64,000 nucleotides of DNA from JADCRZ01 sp037718865 (GTDB lineage: Bacteria > Bacteroidota > Bacteroidia > Chitinophagales > Chitinophagaceae), in contig JBBJMP010000001.1 of assembly GCA_037718865.1 (NCBI GenBank), positions 434,001-498,000 on the forward strand, in the 5' to 3' direction. This document shows, piece by piece, positions 9,084-17,929 of this stretch; the first letter of the stretch is position 1; every line of letters starts with the position of its first letter. A program made the translations under genes and the position numbers. Under the pieces are notes generated by a model. The model was given only the letters and a program-made list of their open reading frames with translations, did no database searches and had not been told where the DNA came from.

Positions 9084-9701
9084 TCAATAGAACGTTTTGC
9101 GATTGGTTTTATTCCAGATGATCACAATTATTAGTCCGGCCAGCGCACCCCCCAGATGTGCCCAGTGAGCTATATTGCTGCTTTGCCCGGAGAATGCCCC
9201 AAATAAATCAAGGGCCATTAAGGCTGGAATTGCATATTTGGCTTTAATAGGAATAGGGATCAGCATTAAGTACAATTCATTATTCGGAAACAAATAGGCA
9301 AACCCTGCCAAAATTCCCATAATTGCACCTGAGGCGCCTACCGCCGAGGCGTAACCACCGGAAAATAACAAATGGGCAATACCGGCAATGATGCCACAGA
9401 GCAGGTAAAATTGCAAAAACCGCTTGGAGCCCCAACGCTTTTCCAATACAGATCCGAACATCCATAAGCCAAACATATTGAACACAATATGAAAAATGGT
9501 TCCCCGGCTGTGCATGAACATATGCGTAACCAACTGCCAGACGCCAAAATACGGTGACTGATAGGGCCACAATGCCCCCCAAAACTCCAGCTCAACGCCT
9601 TGCTGTGCAAAAACGACCTGCGCGAGGTAAACAAGGCCGTTTATGATCAGCAAGTTTTTAACTACCGGTGGCATACCATTGCCAACACTGAATCTTGTCA
9701 T
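9084..9701 (-). CDS. Rhomboid intramembrane serine protease
   Basis: This 205-residue, six-helix rhomboid carries the full catalytic set: the Ser motif GASGAIMG and the His in AHWAHLGGALAG, plus HMFMHS and the WR-like loop. It cleaves transmembrane segments within the membrane. It sits directly upstream of the second, degenerate rhomboid and the EEP protein on the same strand (100 bp and 9 bp gaps), so these three genes probably form one transcription unit. Confidence 0.93.
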   Translation of the reverse strand: MTRFSVGNGMPPVVKNLLIINGLVYLAQVVFAQQGVELEFWGALWPYQSPYFGVWQLVTHMFMHSRGTIFHIVFNMFGLWMFGSVLEKRWGSKRFLQFYLLCGIIAGIAHLLFSGGYASAVGASGAIMGILAGFAYLFPNNELYLMLIPIPIKAKYAIPALMALDLFGAFSGQSSNIAHWAHLGGALAGLIIVIIWNKTNRKTFY

Positions 9702-9802
9702 TATGTACTTAATTTATAAACGTTAAAACGAATGTAAGGTTATTGTATAACCTGTTTAAATAACTAATCATAAAACCTCGTACATGATGGACAGCAGGGC
9801 CT

Positions 9803-11203
9803 TTATCTTAACCTGAGCTGCGCCACGTTTTCTATATGATGTGTATGGGGAAACATGTCTACCGGTTGAATGCGGGTAACTTCATATTTCTCATCCAGCA
9901 TATTCAGATCTCTTGCCTGGGTGGCGGTATTACAACTTACATATACCACCCGTGGAGCTTGAATATCAAGTATTCGTTGCACTAATTTTTCATGCATACC
10001 GGTTCTTGGAGGGTCGGTGATTATAACATCCGGCTTGCCATGTTGTTCAAAAAAGGTATTTGTGCAGACGTCAATGACGTCACCTTCAAAAAACTGTGCA
10101 TGGTGAACTCCGTTCAGCGCTGCATTTTCGCGGGCATCTTCAATGGCCTCGGGGATTACATCAATCCCGATTACTTTTTTAGCCTGCCTGCTTACAAAAA
10201 TACCTATACTGCCGGTACCGCAGTAGAGATCATACACCGTTTCGGAACCTGTTAACCCGGCAAACTGCCGGGTTACCTGGTAGAGTTTTTCACCCTGAAA
10301 ACTGTTGGTCTGAAAAAAAGACTTGGGACCGATCTTAAAATTAAAATTTTCCATTTTTTCCGTCACGTATCCTTTACCGCTATAGGTCTGGGGCTGCAGT
10401 TCATGCATACTGTCGTTCCATTTGGGATTGATCGTAAATAACAGGCTGGTAATAGCCGGCACCTGTTGCAGCAGATGATCCAACAGCCTTTTCCTTTCAG
10501 GGGCATCCTCATAGCCGAAACAAACATTGACCATCACTTCACCGGTAGTACAGATACGCAGGATCAGCGTACGTAACCATCCCTGGTGTTCCCTGACATC
10601 ATAAAATGAGTATCCCCTCCTGTGAACAAATTCACGGATTGTGTTTTTGATGGTGTTTGCAGGTTCTGCCATCAGGTGGCAGGTATATATATCAATTACT
10701 TTGTCAAATATGCCCGGGGCATGGAAACCCAGGGCATTTTCCCTGGGGATCGATACATTGGCAGCAATTTCGTCCGGCATCAGATAGCGTCGGTTGCTAA
10801 AGGTGAATTCCAGCTTGTTCCTGTAACGCCTGTCAGGGGATGCCCCAAGGATCGGATCTATAGGCGGCAGGTTTATTTTACCAATTCTGCGGAGGTGCTG
10901 TTCAACTTCATTCTGTTTGAATGATAATTGCTTATCGTAAGGCAGCATTTGCCATTTACATCCTCCACACGAGCCAAAATGTTCGCAGAAGGGCTTAACC
11001 CTGTCTGGTGAATAGCTATGAAAATGAATTACTCTGCCTTCAGCCCAGTCTTTTTTACTTTTTGATAAGCGAACGTCCACAACGTCACCTGGAACTGCCC
11101 CATCTATAAAGATGACCTTTCCTTCTACCTTACCAAGTGCTTTTCCTTCTGCTGCGTAATCGTGCACAGTCAGATTGTGCAGCACCATGTTCTTTTTTCG
11201 CAT
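9803..11203 (-). CDS. rlmD: 23S rRNA (uracil-1939-C5)-methyltransferase RlmD-type
   Basis: This SAM-dependent RNA m5U methyltransferase has an N-terminal TRAM domain (~residues 5-60). Iron-sulfur cluster cysteines follow in CEHFGSCGGCKWQ, with the fourth Cys near TCHLMAEP. The Rossmann fold includes YDLYCGTGSIGIF, the motif ITDPPRTGMHEKL, and the catalytic Cys in VYVSCNTATQARD. The start is placed at the ATG at 11203 (MRKKNMVLHNLTV); an upstream ATG at 11230 would add nine residues unlike the family. Close paralogues (RlmC/TrmA-like) cannot be fully excluded. Confidence 0.9.
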   Translation of the reverse strand: MRKKNMVLHNLTVHDYAAEGKALGKVEGKVIFIDGAVPGDVVDVRLSKSKKDWAEGRVIHFHSYSPDRVKPFCEHFGSCGGCKWQMLPYDKQLSFKQNEVEQHLRRIGKINLPPIDPILGASPDRRYRNKLEFTFSNRRYLMPDEIAANVSIPRENALGFHAPGIFDKVIDIYTCHLMAEPANTIKNTIREFVHRRGYSFYDVREHQGWLRTLILRICTTGEVMVNVCFGYEDAPERKRLLDHLLQQVPAITSLLFTINPKWNDSMHELQPQTYSGKGYVTEKMENFNFKIGPKSFFQTNSFQGEKLYQVTRQFAGLTGSETVYDLYCGTGSIGIFVSRQAKKVIGIDVIPEAIEDARENAALNGVHHAQFFEGDVIDVCTNTFFEQHGKPDVIITDPPRTGMHEKLVQRILDIQAPRVVYVSCNTATQARDLNMLDEKYEVTRIQPVDMFPHTHHIENVAQLRLR

Positions 11204-11227
11204 CCTGCAAAAATATGGGCAATTAGG

Positions 11228-11256
11228 CAAATGTGCAGATGTGCAGATGTGAGATG
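11228..11256. repeat. CACATTTGCACATCTG-type repeat
   Basis: Direct units ATGTGCAG / ATGTGAG / ATGTGCGA lie upstream of rlmD. They belong to the same family as the larger blocks at 49747-49869 and 54290-54341. Confidence 0.5.
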
Positions 11257-11269
11257 TGCGAATGACGAA

Positions 11270-11306
11270 AATCTGCGAATCTGCGGCTAATTTGTTGCCG
11301 CAGATT
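11270..11306. repeat. Palindromic element PE, copy A
   Basis: The left arm AATCTGCGAATCTGCGGC (11270-11287) pairs with GCCGCAGATT (11297-11306) around a 9-nt loop. Copies B, C and D are at 47723-47760, 56915-56971 and 62662-62705. This copy lies between divergent genes, so it is not simply a terminator. Confidence 0.75.
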
Positions 11307-11444
11307 GGGGTTTACATTTTGATGCTAGTCCCCGTTCATGATTGCCGGGTCGCGACCTGATTCTTTGCCTGGATCAGTGTTAATCGCCAGCCACTGGCAT
11401 TTGATCTGATAAATAAACTAATTTTACGCTATAAAAATGACATC

Positions 11445-11909
11445 ATGAATAAAACATTTTTCCTGCTTATGCTGAGTGCAGCAAGCCTTTCTTTACTTGC
11501 ACAGTCGCCGCAACCGGCAGAAAAAGGAATAAATTATGGATCCGCAGTAACTGCTGAAGGAGCCATCAGTGTAAATGAACTGGAAACTCAGTTCAAGGAT
11601 CAAAAATTTGAAGGAAAGATAAGAGGCCGGGTAACCGAGGTTTGCCAGGAGAAAGGCTGCTGGATGAAACTGCAAAAAGAAAATGGCGAAAAGCTTATGG
11701 TTAAATTCAAGGACTACGGCTTTTTTATGCCCAAAGATATTGTGGGTAAAGATGTGGTGCTTGATGGTAAAGCTGCTGTAAACGAAGTATCGGTCAAGCA
11801 ACAAAAGCACTATGCTGAAGATGCCGGTAAGAGCAGGCAGGAAATAGCCAATATTAAACAGCCAAAAAAAGAAGCGCAATTTGTAGCCAAAGGCGTATTG
11901 ATTTTATAG
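11445..11909 (+). CDS. DUF4920 domain secreted protein
   Basis: This 154-residue exported protein has a signal peptide (~1-19, ending LLAQS) and one DUF4920 domain, a small beta-rich fold common in Bacteroidota and of unknown function. Two cysteines in EVCQEKGCWMKL are characteristic of the family and could form a disulfide or bind metal. It lies divergently from rlmD. No catalytic role can be assigned. Confidence 0.85.
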   Translation: MNKTFFLLMLSAASLSLLAQSPQPAEKGINYGSAVTAEGAISVNELETQFKDQKFEGKIRGRVTEVCQEKGCWMKLQKENGEKLMVKFKDYGFFMPKDIVGKDVVLDGKAAVNEVSVKQQKHYAEDAGKSRQEIANIKQPKKEAQFVAKGVLIL

Positions 11910-12033
11910 TCACGCTTACCTACCGTTGAAACCCTTGTTACAGATTAAAATGTATACGTTTATCAAATTGGCAAGATAGTTGACAATTATTCGATGTAAT
12001 CTCAAAATACATTCTTTATTTAAAAAAAACATT

Positions 12034-12222
12034 ATGAAAAGTATTCTATTTATGGCCATGCTTATTATAGGCCTTGCGGCATGCGAAACGCCACAGCCTG
12101 CTACGGGAACCAGTAATGATAATACAAATATGCAAAGCAATCCTAGTGGAACTACAGGTACTGGAACTTCAGGAACCAAAACAGATACTTCTACTACCAA
12201 AAGAGATTCCTTACCACAATAA
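12034..12222 (+). CDS. Small Thr/Ser-rich lipoprotein 1
   Basis: This 62-residue predicted lipoprotein has the signal MKSILFMAMLIIGLAAC with lipobox LAAC. The mature part is low-complexity Thr/Gly/Ser/Asn. The ATG at 12034 is chosen because it starts the signal peptide directly. It is the first of three similar genes (next at 12535 and 12992), each with its own intergenic space. No function is known. Confidence 0.7.
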   Translation: MKSILFMAMLIIGLAACETPQPATGTSNDNTNMQSNPSGTTGTGTSGTKTDTSTTKRDSLPQ

Positions 12223-12277
12223 AGAATCGATTGGCGATTCTTGATAAAGCAAGCGTTATTCTAATGTCTTGCTTTAT
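12222..12277 (+). terminator. Double hairpin after lipoprotein 1
   Basis: AAGAATCG pairs with CGATTCTT (12222-12242), and ATAAAGCAAG pairs with CTTGCTTTAT (12244-12277). They follow the stop codon immediately, without a long T-tract. Confidence 0.5.
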
Positions 12278-12534
12278 GCTTTTATAGGAGACTTGTATTA
12301 ATTAGATACATGTCTGCATAAAGTTGTTTCCCATAATGTAGAACCATTGCAACAGTAGTTTAATGATTTAAACTCCTAGTTAACTTTGTTGTGTTCGTTA
12401 TTCTCTCCGTAATAATCTTATAATCAATTATATAACAATTCTAGACTTCTCATAGTTGTCTTCAATGGCAAAATTGTTGAATATGTACGCACATCCTTGT
12501 AATAAACATATAATTTAAATTAAAAGTATAACTT
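12278..12534. other. Gene-free AT-rich intergenic region
   Basis: With the preceding hairpins this makes a ~310-bp gap between lipoproteins 1 and 2. I see no ORF, tRNA or convincing promoter pair; it probably holds the promoter of lipoprotein 2. Confidence 0.4.
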
Positions 12535-12858
12535 ATGAAAAGCATTCTTTTTTTAGCCTTTATTGCATTTTCTTTTGCAGCATGCAATGACAATGCTGAC
12601 ACGACGGAAAGCAGCAGTGACACTACCAGTTCAATGGAAGGAACCGGAGCTACAGGTACAACAATGGATACGGGCACCGGAACCTACAATCAAGGTGCAG
12701 GAACCGGCACAGATACTTCCAGAATGGGTACAGATACTGCAGGCAGGGGTACCGGATATGGTTCGGGAACCGGAACTGGAAGTGGTACAGGAAGCAGTAG
12801 TACCGGCAGTGGCACCTCAGGCAGTGGCACCAGTAAAACCAAAGACACAATTAAATAA
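12535..12858 (+). CDS. Small Thr/Gly-rich lipoprotein 2
   Basis: This 107-residue predicted lipoprotein has the signal MKSILFLAFIAFSFAAC with lipobox FAAC. The mature chain is almost wholly Gly/Thr/Ser with GTGTG-like periodicity and a Lys-rich end (SKTKDTIK). Its N-terminal residues MKSILF match lipoprotein 1, so the two are probably paralogues. Such chains are likely disordered on the outer or inner membrane. The function is unknown. Confidence 0.72.
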   Translation: MKSILFLAFIAFSFAACNDNADTTESSSDTTSSMEGTGATGTTMDTGTGTYNQGAGTGTDTSRMGTDTAGRGTGYGSGTGTGSGTGSSSTGSGTSGSGTSKTKDTIK

Positions 12859-12909
12859 TGTTAATTGTTTTGCATGCCTAATCACTAGCATAAATTGAAT
12901 GATGATAAT

Positions 12910-12941
12910 AAAAGGATGACACATATATCTGTCATCCTTTT
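12910..12941 (+). terminator. Hairpin terminator after lipoprotein 2
   Basis: The 12-bp perfect stem AAAAGGATGACA / TGTCATCCTTTT surrounds an 8-nt loop. Symmetry lets it act on either strand. Confidence 0.65.
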
Positions 12942-12991
12942 ATCATTGATGCCTTTAGAGTGACTTTCAATGCTAATCTTAAAAATCTTTT

Positions 12992-13243
12992 ATGAAACCT
13001 ATCTTTATTTTTTCCTTTTTTATATTGATGCTCCTAGGTTGTAATGATAGCGGGTCAACTTCCGGCAGTGACATAGAAGGGACTGCAGGCAGTGATACCA
13101 TGGGGGATACGCGTGGAATGAAGGGCACAGGTGTTGACAACACAGGTGGAACTCCTGGTCCCGGAACAATAACTGATACTTCAGGAGGTAAAATGGATAC
13201 TGCAGATCATACCTCGGGCAAAGATTCACTGAATCAAAGGTGA
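12992..13243 (+). CDS. Small Gly/Thr/Asp-rich lipoprotein 3
   Basis: This 83-residue predicted lipoprotein has the signal MKPIFIFSFFILMLLGC with lipobox LLGC and a low-complexity Gly/Ser/Thr/Asp mature part. It is the third of the tandem set. It converges on the outer-membrane protein gene that ends at 13282. The function is unknown. Confidence 0.7.
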   Translation: MKPIFIFSFFILMLLGCNDSGSTSGSDIEGTAGSDTMGDTRGMKGTGVDNTGGTPGPGTITDTSGGKMDTADHTSGKDSLNQR

Positions 13244-13281
13244 CGACAACATTTACCCATAACAATTAATCCACACAAATC

Positions 13282-14541
13282 TTAGTACTTTAGTTGCCTG
13301 ACCTTTCCCGCATTGCGGATTTTTTCGAATTTTGCTTCGCTGATCTCTCTTATAATGTAATTGTTTGGGTTGAAGCGTGGATGGCGGTATTTATTGAGTG
13401 TGAAACTGATGCCTGCCATAAACACAAATACTATATCATCATACCTGATATTCATATAATCCCGGCCATGATATACATGCGCAATAATTCCGGCCGTTCT
13501 GGAGCGAAGGGGGTTTAATTCGTAAAAAATATGCGTGTTGAGTCGGGAGTTATTCACCCGCTTGAATCGATCTAACGGACCGAGTATATATTCGAGATCA
13601 ACACGGACCCTGTGCTCCCATAACCTTTTTACCTCGAACGAACGTTGGTGATAGATATCCCTGACAGTGATTGATTTTCTAAATTTGTTTTGCACCGGGG
13701 GGCTCCGGTATTGCAAAAAACCAAGCAATCTGTCATTGCCATAGCGTTTACGTTGTTCTTCAATATAAGAGAAGGGCCCTCCCCAGTTGCCGTCGTGCTG
13801 ATAGCCAAAACCAGCCGACATAAGGAAAGTATTGTAATATGAATAAGTCAGTGTCAGATTGAGCAGATTGGTAGAAAAGTCGCCCTTAACGTAATCATTG
13901 CGGCCAATTATTGAATCTTCCACCGAAGCATATACGCCTTCGCCTTGTCCGTTCGAATAATGCATTGCATTGAACGTGGCGTGGAGCAGGTGGAGCGTAT
14001 GCTTCTGCCGGAGCCAGCTGTTGTCATCCGCAAATGCAAACCGTTCGTCAGGCCGGTCTGTAAAGAACAAACGTGTATAACTATCCCACAGTATCTTATC
14101 TACCTGGATGCCAGCCTTATGATTACCGGGAAGCAGGTTGCTTGAATTGTCCATAGTCATTCTCACTGCAGGTGCATACCGGAATGAAACACGGGAAGTT
14201 TGGGAGAAATGATCCATTTGACTGCGTCCCTGTAAAAGGGTAAATGTCTGATCAGCCCAGGCTTCCAGGGTATATCCGTTTTTTCCTTCACCAAATCTAA
14301 GTGGAACTACCCTGTCTTTTGGTCGGAAATGCAATAATAAAGGAGAAACATAGGATATAGGCTGTATGCCGCTAATGATGCGCTGCATGGCAGTATAAAC
14401 GGTACTGTCGTTATTATCGTCGAATGCAGTAATGATGGTATCTGTTACAGGTCCGCCTATTCCATGTTTCCCATAGATCTGGGCCTGAGCGTATTGTATA
14501 GACAATACGGATAATAAAAATATGAAGGAAGGACGTTTCAT
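13282..14541 (-). CDS. Predicted outer-membrane beta-barrel protein, unknown function
   Basis: This 419-residue protein has a signal peptide (residues 1-20, ending YAQAQ). The mature part is rich in alternating aromatic/polar strands such as LTLTYSYYNTFLMSAGFGYQ and a final FVFMAGISFTLNKYRH, as expected of a transmembrane beta barrel. I do not recognise the family. It has no partner on its strand, and the zinc metallopeptidase is divergent. Confidence 0.7.
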   Translation of the reverse strand: MKRPSFIFLLSVLSIQYAQAQIYGKHGIGGPVTDTIITAFDDNNDSTVYTAMQRIISGIQPISYVSPLLLHFRPKDRVVPLRFGEGKNGYTLEAWADQTFTLLQGRSQMDHFSQTSRVSFRYAPAVRMTMDNSSNLLPGNHKAGIQVDKILWDSYTRLFFTDRPDERFAFADDNSWLRQKHTLHLLHATFNAMHYSNGQGEGVYASVEDSIIGRNDYVKGDFSTNLLNLTLTYSYYNTFLMSAGFGYQHDGNWGGPFSYIEEQRKRYGNDRLLGFLQYRSPPVQNKFRKSITVRDIYHQRSFEVKRLWEHRVRVDLEYILGPLDRFKRVNNSRLNTHIFYELNPLRSRTAGIIAHVYHGRDYMNIRYDDIVFVFMAGISFTLNKYRHPRFNPNNYIIREISEAKFEKIRNAGKVRQLKY

Positions 14542-14808
14542 ATATTAATCATAAACGGTTTTGCTCTGACGTTAAAATTAATCCCTTCAAGCTGAAACCG
14601 TATAAATACGTCTGTTTTATTTTCTATATTCCTGTCAGTTTCTGTAGGATTTCAGTCTAAGCTTTGGTCAAATAATTATGGCATCATTTTTATTTATATT
14701 GATTGGATTGTTTGCCTTACCTGGTATTTTTCGGTTATGCCAGGGAATGGCTTTATTAACCATTGAACCGTATATCGCTTTTTCAATTTAACCTTTAAAT
14801 ATCTTACT

Positions 14809-15666
14809 ATGTTATGGCAAGGCAGACAAGGAAGTTCAAATGTTGATGACCGTCGTGGCATGTCAGGTGGCAAACTGGCCGCCGGAGGGGGTATCATCGG
14901 CGTTATTGCATTGTTACTTAATTTTTTTCTTGGAGGAGGGGACGTATCGCAACTTCCTCAGGTTATAGAGCAGGGTGGCCGGGGTACCAGTCAGGAATTA
15001 AGTCCGCAGCAACAAGCCGCTGATGATGAAAGAGCAAAATTTGTCGGTGTAGTATTAAAAGAAACTGAAGACGTGTGGAATAAGGTCTTCGCAGATAAGG
15101 GTCAGGAATACCCCGAACCCCAACTGGTTCTTTTCAGGGATGGAGTACAGTCTGGCTGCGGCGGGGCAAGTTCTGCTTCGGGACCTTTTTATTGCCCGGC
15201 GGACCGTAAACTGTATATCGACCTTTCTTTTTATGAAGATTTAAGCCGGAGGTTTAATGCGCCGGGCGATTTTGCCATGGCCTATGTGGTCGCGCATGAA
15301 GTAGGCCATCATGTACAAACCATAACAGGCACATCAGAAAAAATGGCTCGCCTGCGTCAGCAGGTCAGTGAAAAGGAGTATAACCGTTATTCTGTAATGA
15401 TGGAGCTTCAGGCAGACTTCCTGGCAGGCGTATGGGCTCACCATACTCAAAAAACTAAAAATATCCTGGAAGAAGGAGATATTGAAGAAGCATTAAATGC
15501 AGCGAATGCCATTGGTGATGACCGCTTGCAGCAACAATCTCAGGGACAGATCGTACCGGATGCCTTTACGCACGGTACGTCGGAACAACGCATGTATTGG
15601 TTTAAAAAAGGATATCAGACAGGGGATATTAACCAGGGGGATACATTCTCTGCCAAAGATCTATAG
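14809..15666 (+). CDS. YpfJ-type neutral zinc metallopeptidase
   Basis: This 285-residue protein has one N-terminal membrane helix (~25-45) after the family opening MLWQGRQGSSNVDDRRG. The zinc-protease motif HEVGHH follows (~residue 163), with a downstream Glu in MMELQADFLAGVWAHH completing the zincin site. Two Cys in SGCGGASS...FYCPADRK are conserved in this family. The active domain probably faces the periplasm. The substrate is unknown. Confidence 0.93.
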   Translation: MLWQGRQGSSNVDDRRGMSGGKLAAGGGIIGVIALLLNFFLGGGDVSQLPQVIEQGGRGTSQELSPQQQAADDERAKFVGVVLKETEDVWNKVFADKGQEYPEPQLVLFRDGVQSGCGGASSASGPFYCPADRKLYIDLSFYEDLSRRFNAPGDFAMAYVVAHEVGHHVQTITGTSEKMARLRQQVSEKEYNRYSVMMELQADFLAGVWAHHTQKTKNILEEGDIEEALNAANAIGDDRLQQQSQGQIVPDAFTHGTSEQRMYWFKKGYQTGDINQGDTFSAKDL

Positions 15667-15700
15667 TGCCTGCATGGAAAGCTTTGTTGATTTATGTAAG

Positions 15701-15725
15701 CAAACCGCCTTAATAAGGTGGTTTG
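15701..15725. terminator. Bidirectional terminator hairpin
   Basis: CAAACCGCCTT pairs with AAGGTGGTTTG around a 3-nt loop, between the convergent metallopeptidase and MFS genes. Confidence 0.7.
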
Positions 15726-15736
15726 TAATTTATCCG

Positions 15737-16981
15737 TTACACTGATTTGATCATTTCGCAGGTTTCTTCTTCCACTTCTTCAATACTTGCTTTGAAGCTG
15801 ATAATCCGGCTTCCGACCATCAAAAAGATAAAGCTTGTAACTGCGCACGCACACATCATACCACTCATGGCAAGTCGCGAATGATTACTAAGCCAACTAA
15901 CAATGGCCGACGCCAATGCTCCGATTCCCATTTGCAGGCTGCCCATCAATGCTGAAGCGCTGCCAGCATTTTTGCTGAACGGCGCTAAGGAAAGTGCCGA
16001 AGCGTTTGGAAAAATAAAACCCTGGCAACTTAGAAAAACAAATAGCAGTCCTACGGTACTCAACACACTTAACCATTCATTGTACGATGCTGTAAATAAT
16101 ATGATACCGGTCACGGATTGAAGCATAAGTGCCTTGAGCATGATCTGCTCGCTTTTATATCCTTTCTTTAACAACAGGCTGTTAAGCTGGCTCGAACCAA
16201 CCAGCCCCATGGCAACAAACGCGAAGATCCAGCCATATTGTGGTGCCGTGATTTTAAACACTTCCATAAATATATATGGCGAACCGGAAATGTATGCATA
16301 CAGCCCGGCTCCGGCCATTGCACCTGTAAACACATAAGTGTAGAACTGTGGTTGCACGAGCACCAGGTAAAAGCCTTTTAATATGTTTACCGGTTTAAGG
16401 GAAATATCGGGATCAGGCTTCCTGGTTTCAGGCAAAATGAAATGTACACCTACTAGTATAAAAGCTCCCATCAGGGTAAGAACAACAAAGACATAATGCC
16501 AACCGGCACCCGCACTCAGATACCCCCCCAGCGTTGGCGCAATCAGGGGTGAAACCCCGATCACGAGCATTAACAAGGAAAAGACCTTTGCGATTTCATC
16601 AACCGGAAACAAATCGCGAATCATTGCCCTTGAGGCCACCATTCCTGAGCAGCTGCCTAAAGCCTGTAAAAAACGTAGCGCAACCAAAGCATCCACGGAT
16701 GTGGCCATGGCGCATCCTATTGAAGCCAGTATGTATAAGGAAAGGCCAAAATACAATGGTTTTTTTCTTCCAAACCTGTCGAGAAACGGACCATATACTA
16801 ATTGTCCTGCAGATATGCCAATGAAAAAACTCGACAGTGATAAAGATACGTGTGCAACTGTTGTATGTAGGTCTAAAGCAATGGCAGGAAAACCCGGCAG
16901 ATACATATCGATGGAGAAAGGACCTACAGCGGAGAGTGTTCCCAGAATCAGTACCAGCAAAAAATATTTTCTTGATGTCAC
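15737..16981 (-). CDS. Bcr/CflA-type MFS drug efflux transporter
   Basis: This 414-residue, 12-helix inner-membrane exporter opens with the Bcr/CflA signature SAVGPFSIDMYLPGFPAIA. The MFS loop motif LVYGPFLDRFGRKKPLYFG lies between helices 2 and 3, and GVSPLIAPTLGGYL in helix 5 matches drug:H+ antiporter motif C. It probably exports toxic compounds using the proton gradient. The next gene on the strand, an RRM protein, is closed by its own terminator at 17015-17049, so this gene is likely transcribed alone. Confidence 0.92.
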   Translation of the reverse strand: MTSRKYFLLVLILGTLSAVGPFSIDMYLPGFPAIALDLHTTVAHVSLSLSSFFIGISAGQLVYGPFLDRFGRKKPLYFGLSLYILASIGCAMATSVDALVALRFLQALGSCSGMVASRAMIRDLFPVDEIAKVFSLLMLVIGVSPLIAPTLGGYLSAGAGWHYVFVVLTLMGAFILVGVHFILPETRKPDPDISLKPVNILKGFYLVLVQPQFYTYVFTGAMAGAGLYAYISGSPYIFMEVFKITAPQYGWIFAFVAMGLVGSSQLNSLLLKKGYKSEQIMLKALMLQSVTGIILFTASYNEWLSVLSTVGLLFVFLSCQGFIFPNASALSLAPFSKNAGSASALMGSLQMGIGALASAIVSWLSNHSRLAMSGMMCACAVTSFIFLMVGSRIISFKASIEEVEEETCEMIKSV

Positions 16982-17014
16982 AAACCTGTAATGAATAATA
17001 CACAGCCAAATAAA

Positions 17015-17049
17015 AAAAGAAACGTTATTTACTCAATACCGTTTCTTTT
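17015..17049 (-). terminator. Terminator of the RRM gene
   Basis: On the minus strand AAAAGAAACG pairs with CGTTTCTTTT and ends in a T-tract, downstream of the RRM gene. Confidence 0.65.
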
Positions 17050-17152
17050 CATGCACAGGCAGGATAGAGATATGGCCCATAACTAACAGATAAAGCTTCC
17101 CCTTTCCTTCTTTCAATAAAAATTTAACCTGAAAGTATTTTCAGCCTATGGG

Positions 17153-17455
17153 TTAATACCTTTGGCTGTAGTTACCGCCTCTGTTAGAGTAAGACTTTGA
17201 ACTATTGCGATCTTCGCGGGGCTTGGCTTCTGTTACTGAAATGGTCCGGCCTTCTACGATGCCACCATTCAGTTCTTGAATAGCCGTCATAGCCTGCTTA
17301 TCATCGGGCATTTCTACAAATCCGAATCCGCGTGACTTTCCGGTAGCTTTGTCCATAATAATTTTTGCAGATACTACCTCACCGTACTCGGTAAAAAATT
17401 CCTTTAAGTCTTCGTCGATGACGTTAAAACTTAAATTTGAAACATAAATGTTCAT
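17153..17455 (-). CDS. RRM RNA-binding protein
   Basis: This 100-residue single-RRM protein of the Rbp type is found in cyanobacteria and Bacteroidota. RNP2 is IYVSNL (residues 3-8) and RNP1 is KSRGFGFVEM (~41-50), both with the aromatic RNA-contact residues. A short Ser/Asn/Gly/Arg-rich tail follows. Such proteins are often cold- or stress-induced RNA chaperones; induction here is inferred. The 230-bp divergent space to the YodC-like gene holds a long AT-rich 5' region. Confidence 0.93.
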   Translation of the reverse strand: MNIYVSNLSFNVIDEDLKEFFTEYGEVVSAKIIMDKATGKSRGFGFVEMPDDKQAMTAIQELNGGIVEGRTISVTEAKPREDRNSSKSYSNRGGNYSQRY

Positions 17456-17685
17456 ACTTAGTTATTAGTTAAAAAATGATAACCATACGAGAATAAAGGA
17501 CGTAAAGAAGACTAACTAATACGGGAAAAAGATGTAGCAGAATAATTCGTTCAATTACAAGTACTATAAAGCTCAAATATGGTATGCAAAAATAAATCAT
17601 TTATGCAAGAAAACAAACTATTTCACGCTCAAAAAAACATTTTTATACAATTTAATGTTCATACCTTAAACTAAATCTAAAGAAT

Positions 17686-17919
17686 ATGGAAATTGAAACA
17701 CTTCTTGTCGGGGATGTTGTGCAGTTGAAGTCGGGAGGGCCTAAAATGACCGTTCAACGGACAATCGGAACAGACAACTCGAATATTGGTTTAAAGGCTG
17801 GAGACGAGTTTTTAAAAATGCGTGGATTCAGGGATGGCGATGTGATCTGCAACTGGTTTGAAGCAAGTTCATTAAAAGATGGTACTTTCAAACTGGAGAG
17901 CCTGATTAAGATTAGTTAA
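17686..17919 (+). CDS. YodC-family (DUF2158) small protein
   Basis: This 77-residue protein matches the YodC/DUF2158 family. The hallmarks are GDVVQLKSGGPKMTV near the N-terminus and VICNWFEASSLKDGTF near the C-terminus. It is a small beta-barrel-like domain of unknown function. A ~16-residue insertion (NSNIGLKAGDEFLKMR region) separates the two halves compared with the short E. coli form. It ends 10 bp before the convergent 5'-nucleotidase. Confidence 0.85.
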   Translation: MEIETLLVGDVVQLKSGGPKMTVQRTIGTDNSNIGLKAGDEFLKMRGFRDGDVICNWFEASSLKDGTFKLESLIKIS

Positions 17920-17929
17920 AGAATAATCA

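Noticed and set aside
12563..12898. 111-residue frame overlapping lipoprotein 2
   Set aside because: It is an out-of-frame reading of Gly/Thr-rich codons with no signal peptide; the lipoprotein frame has a clean lipobox.
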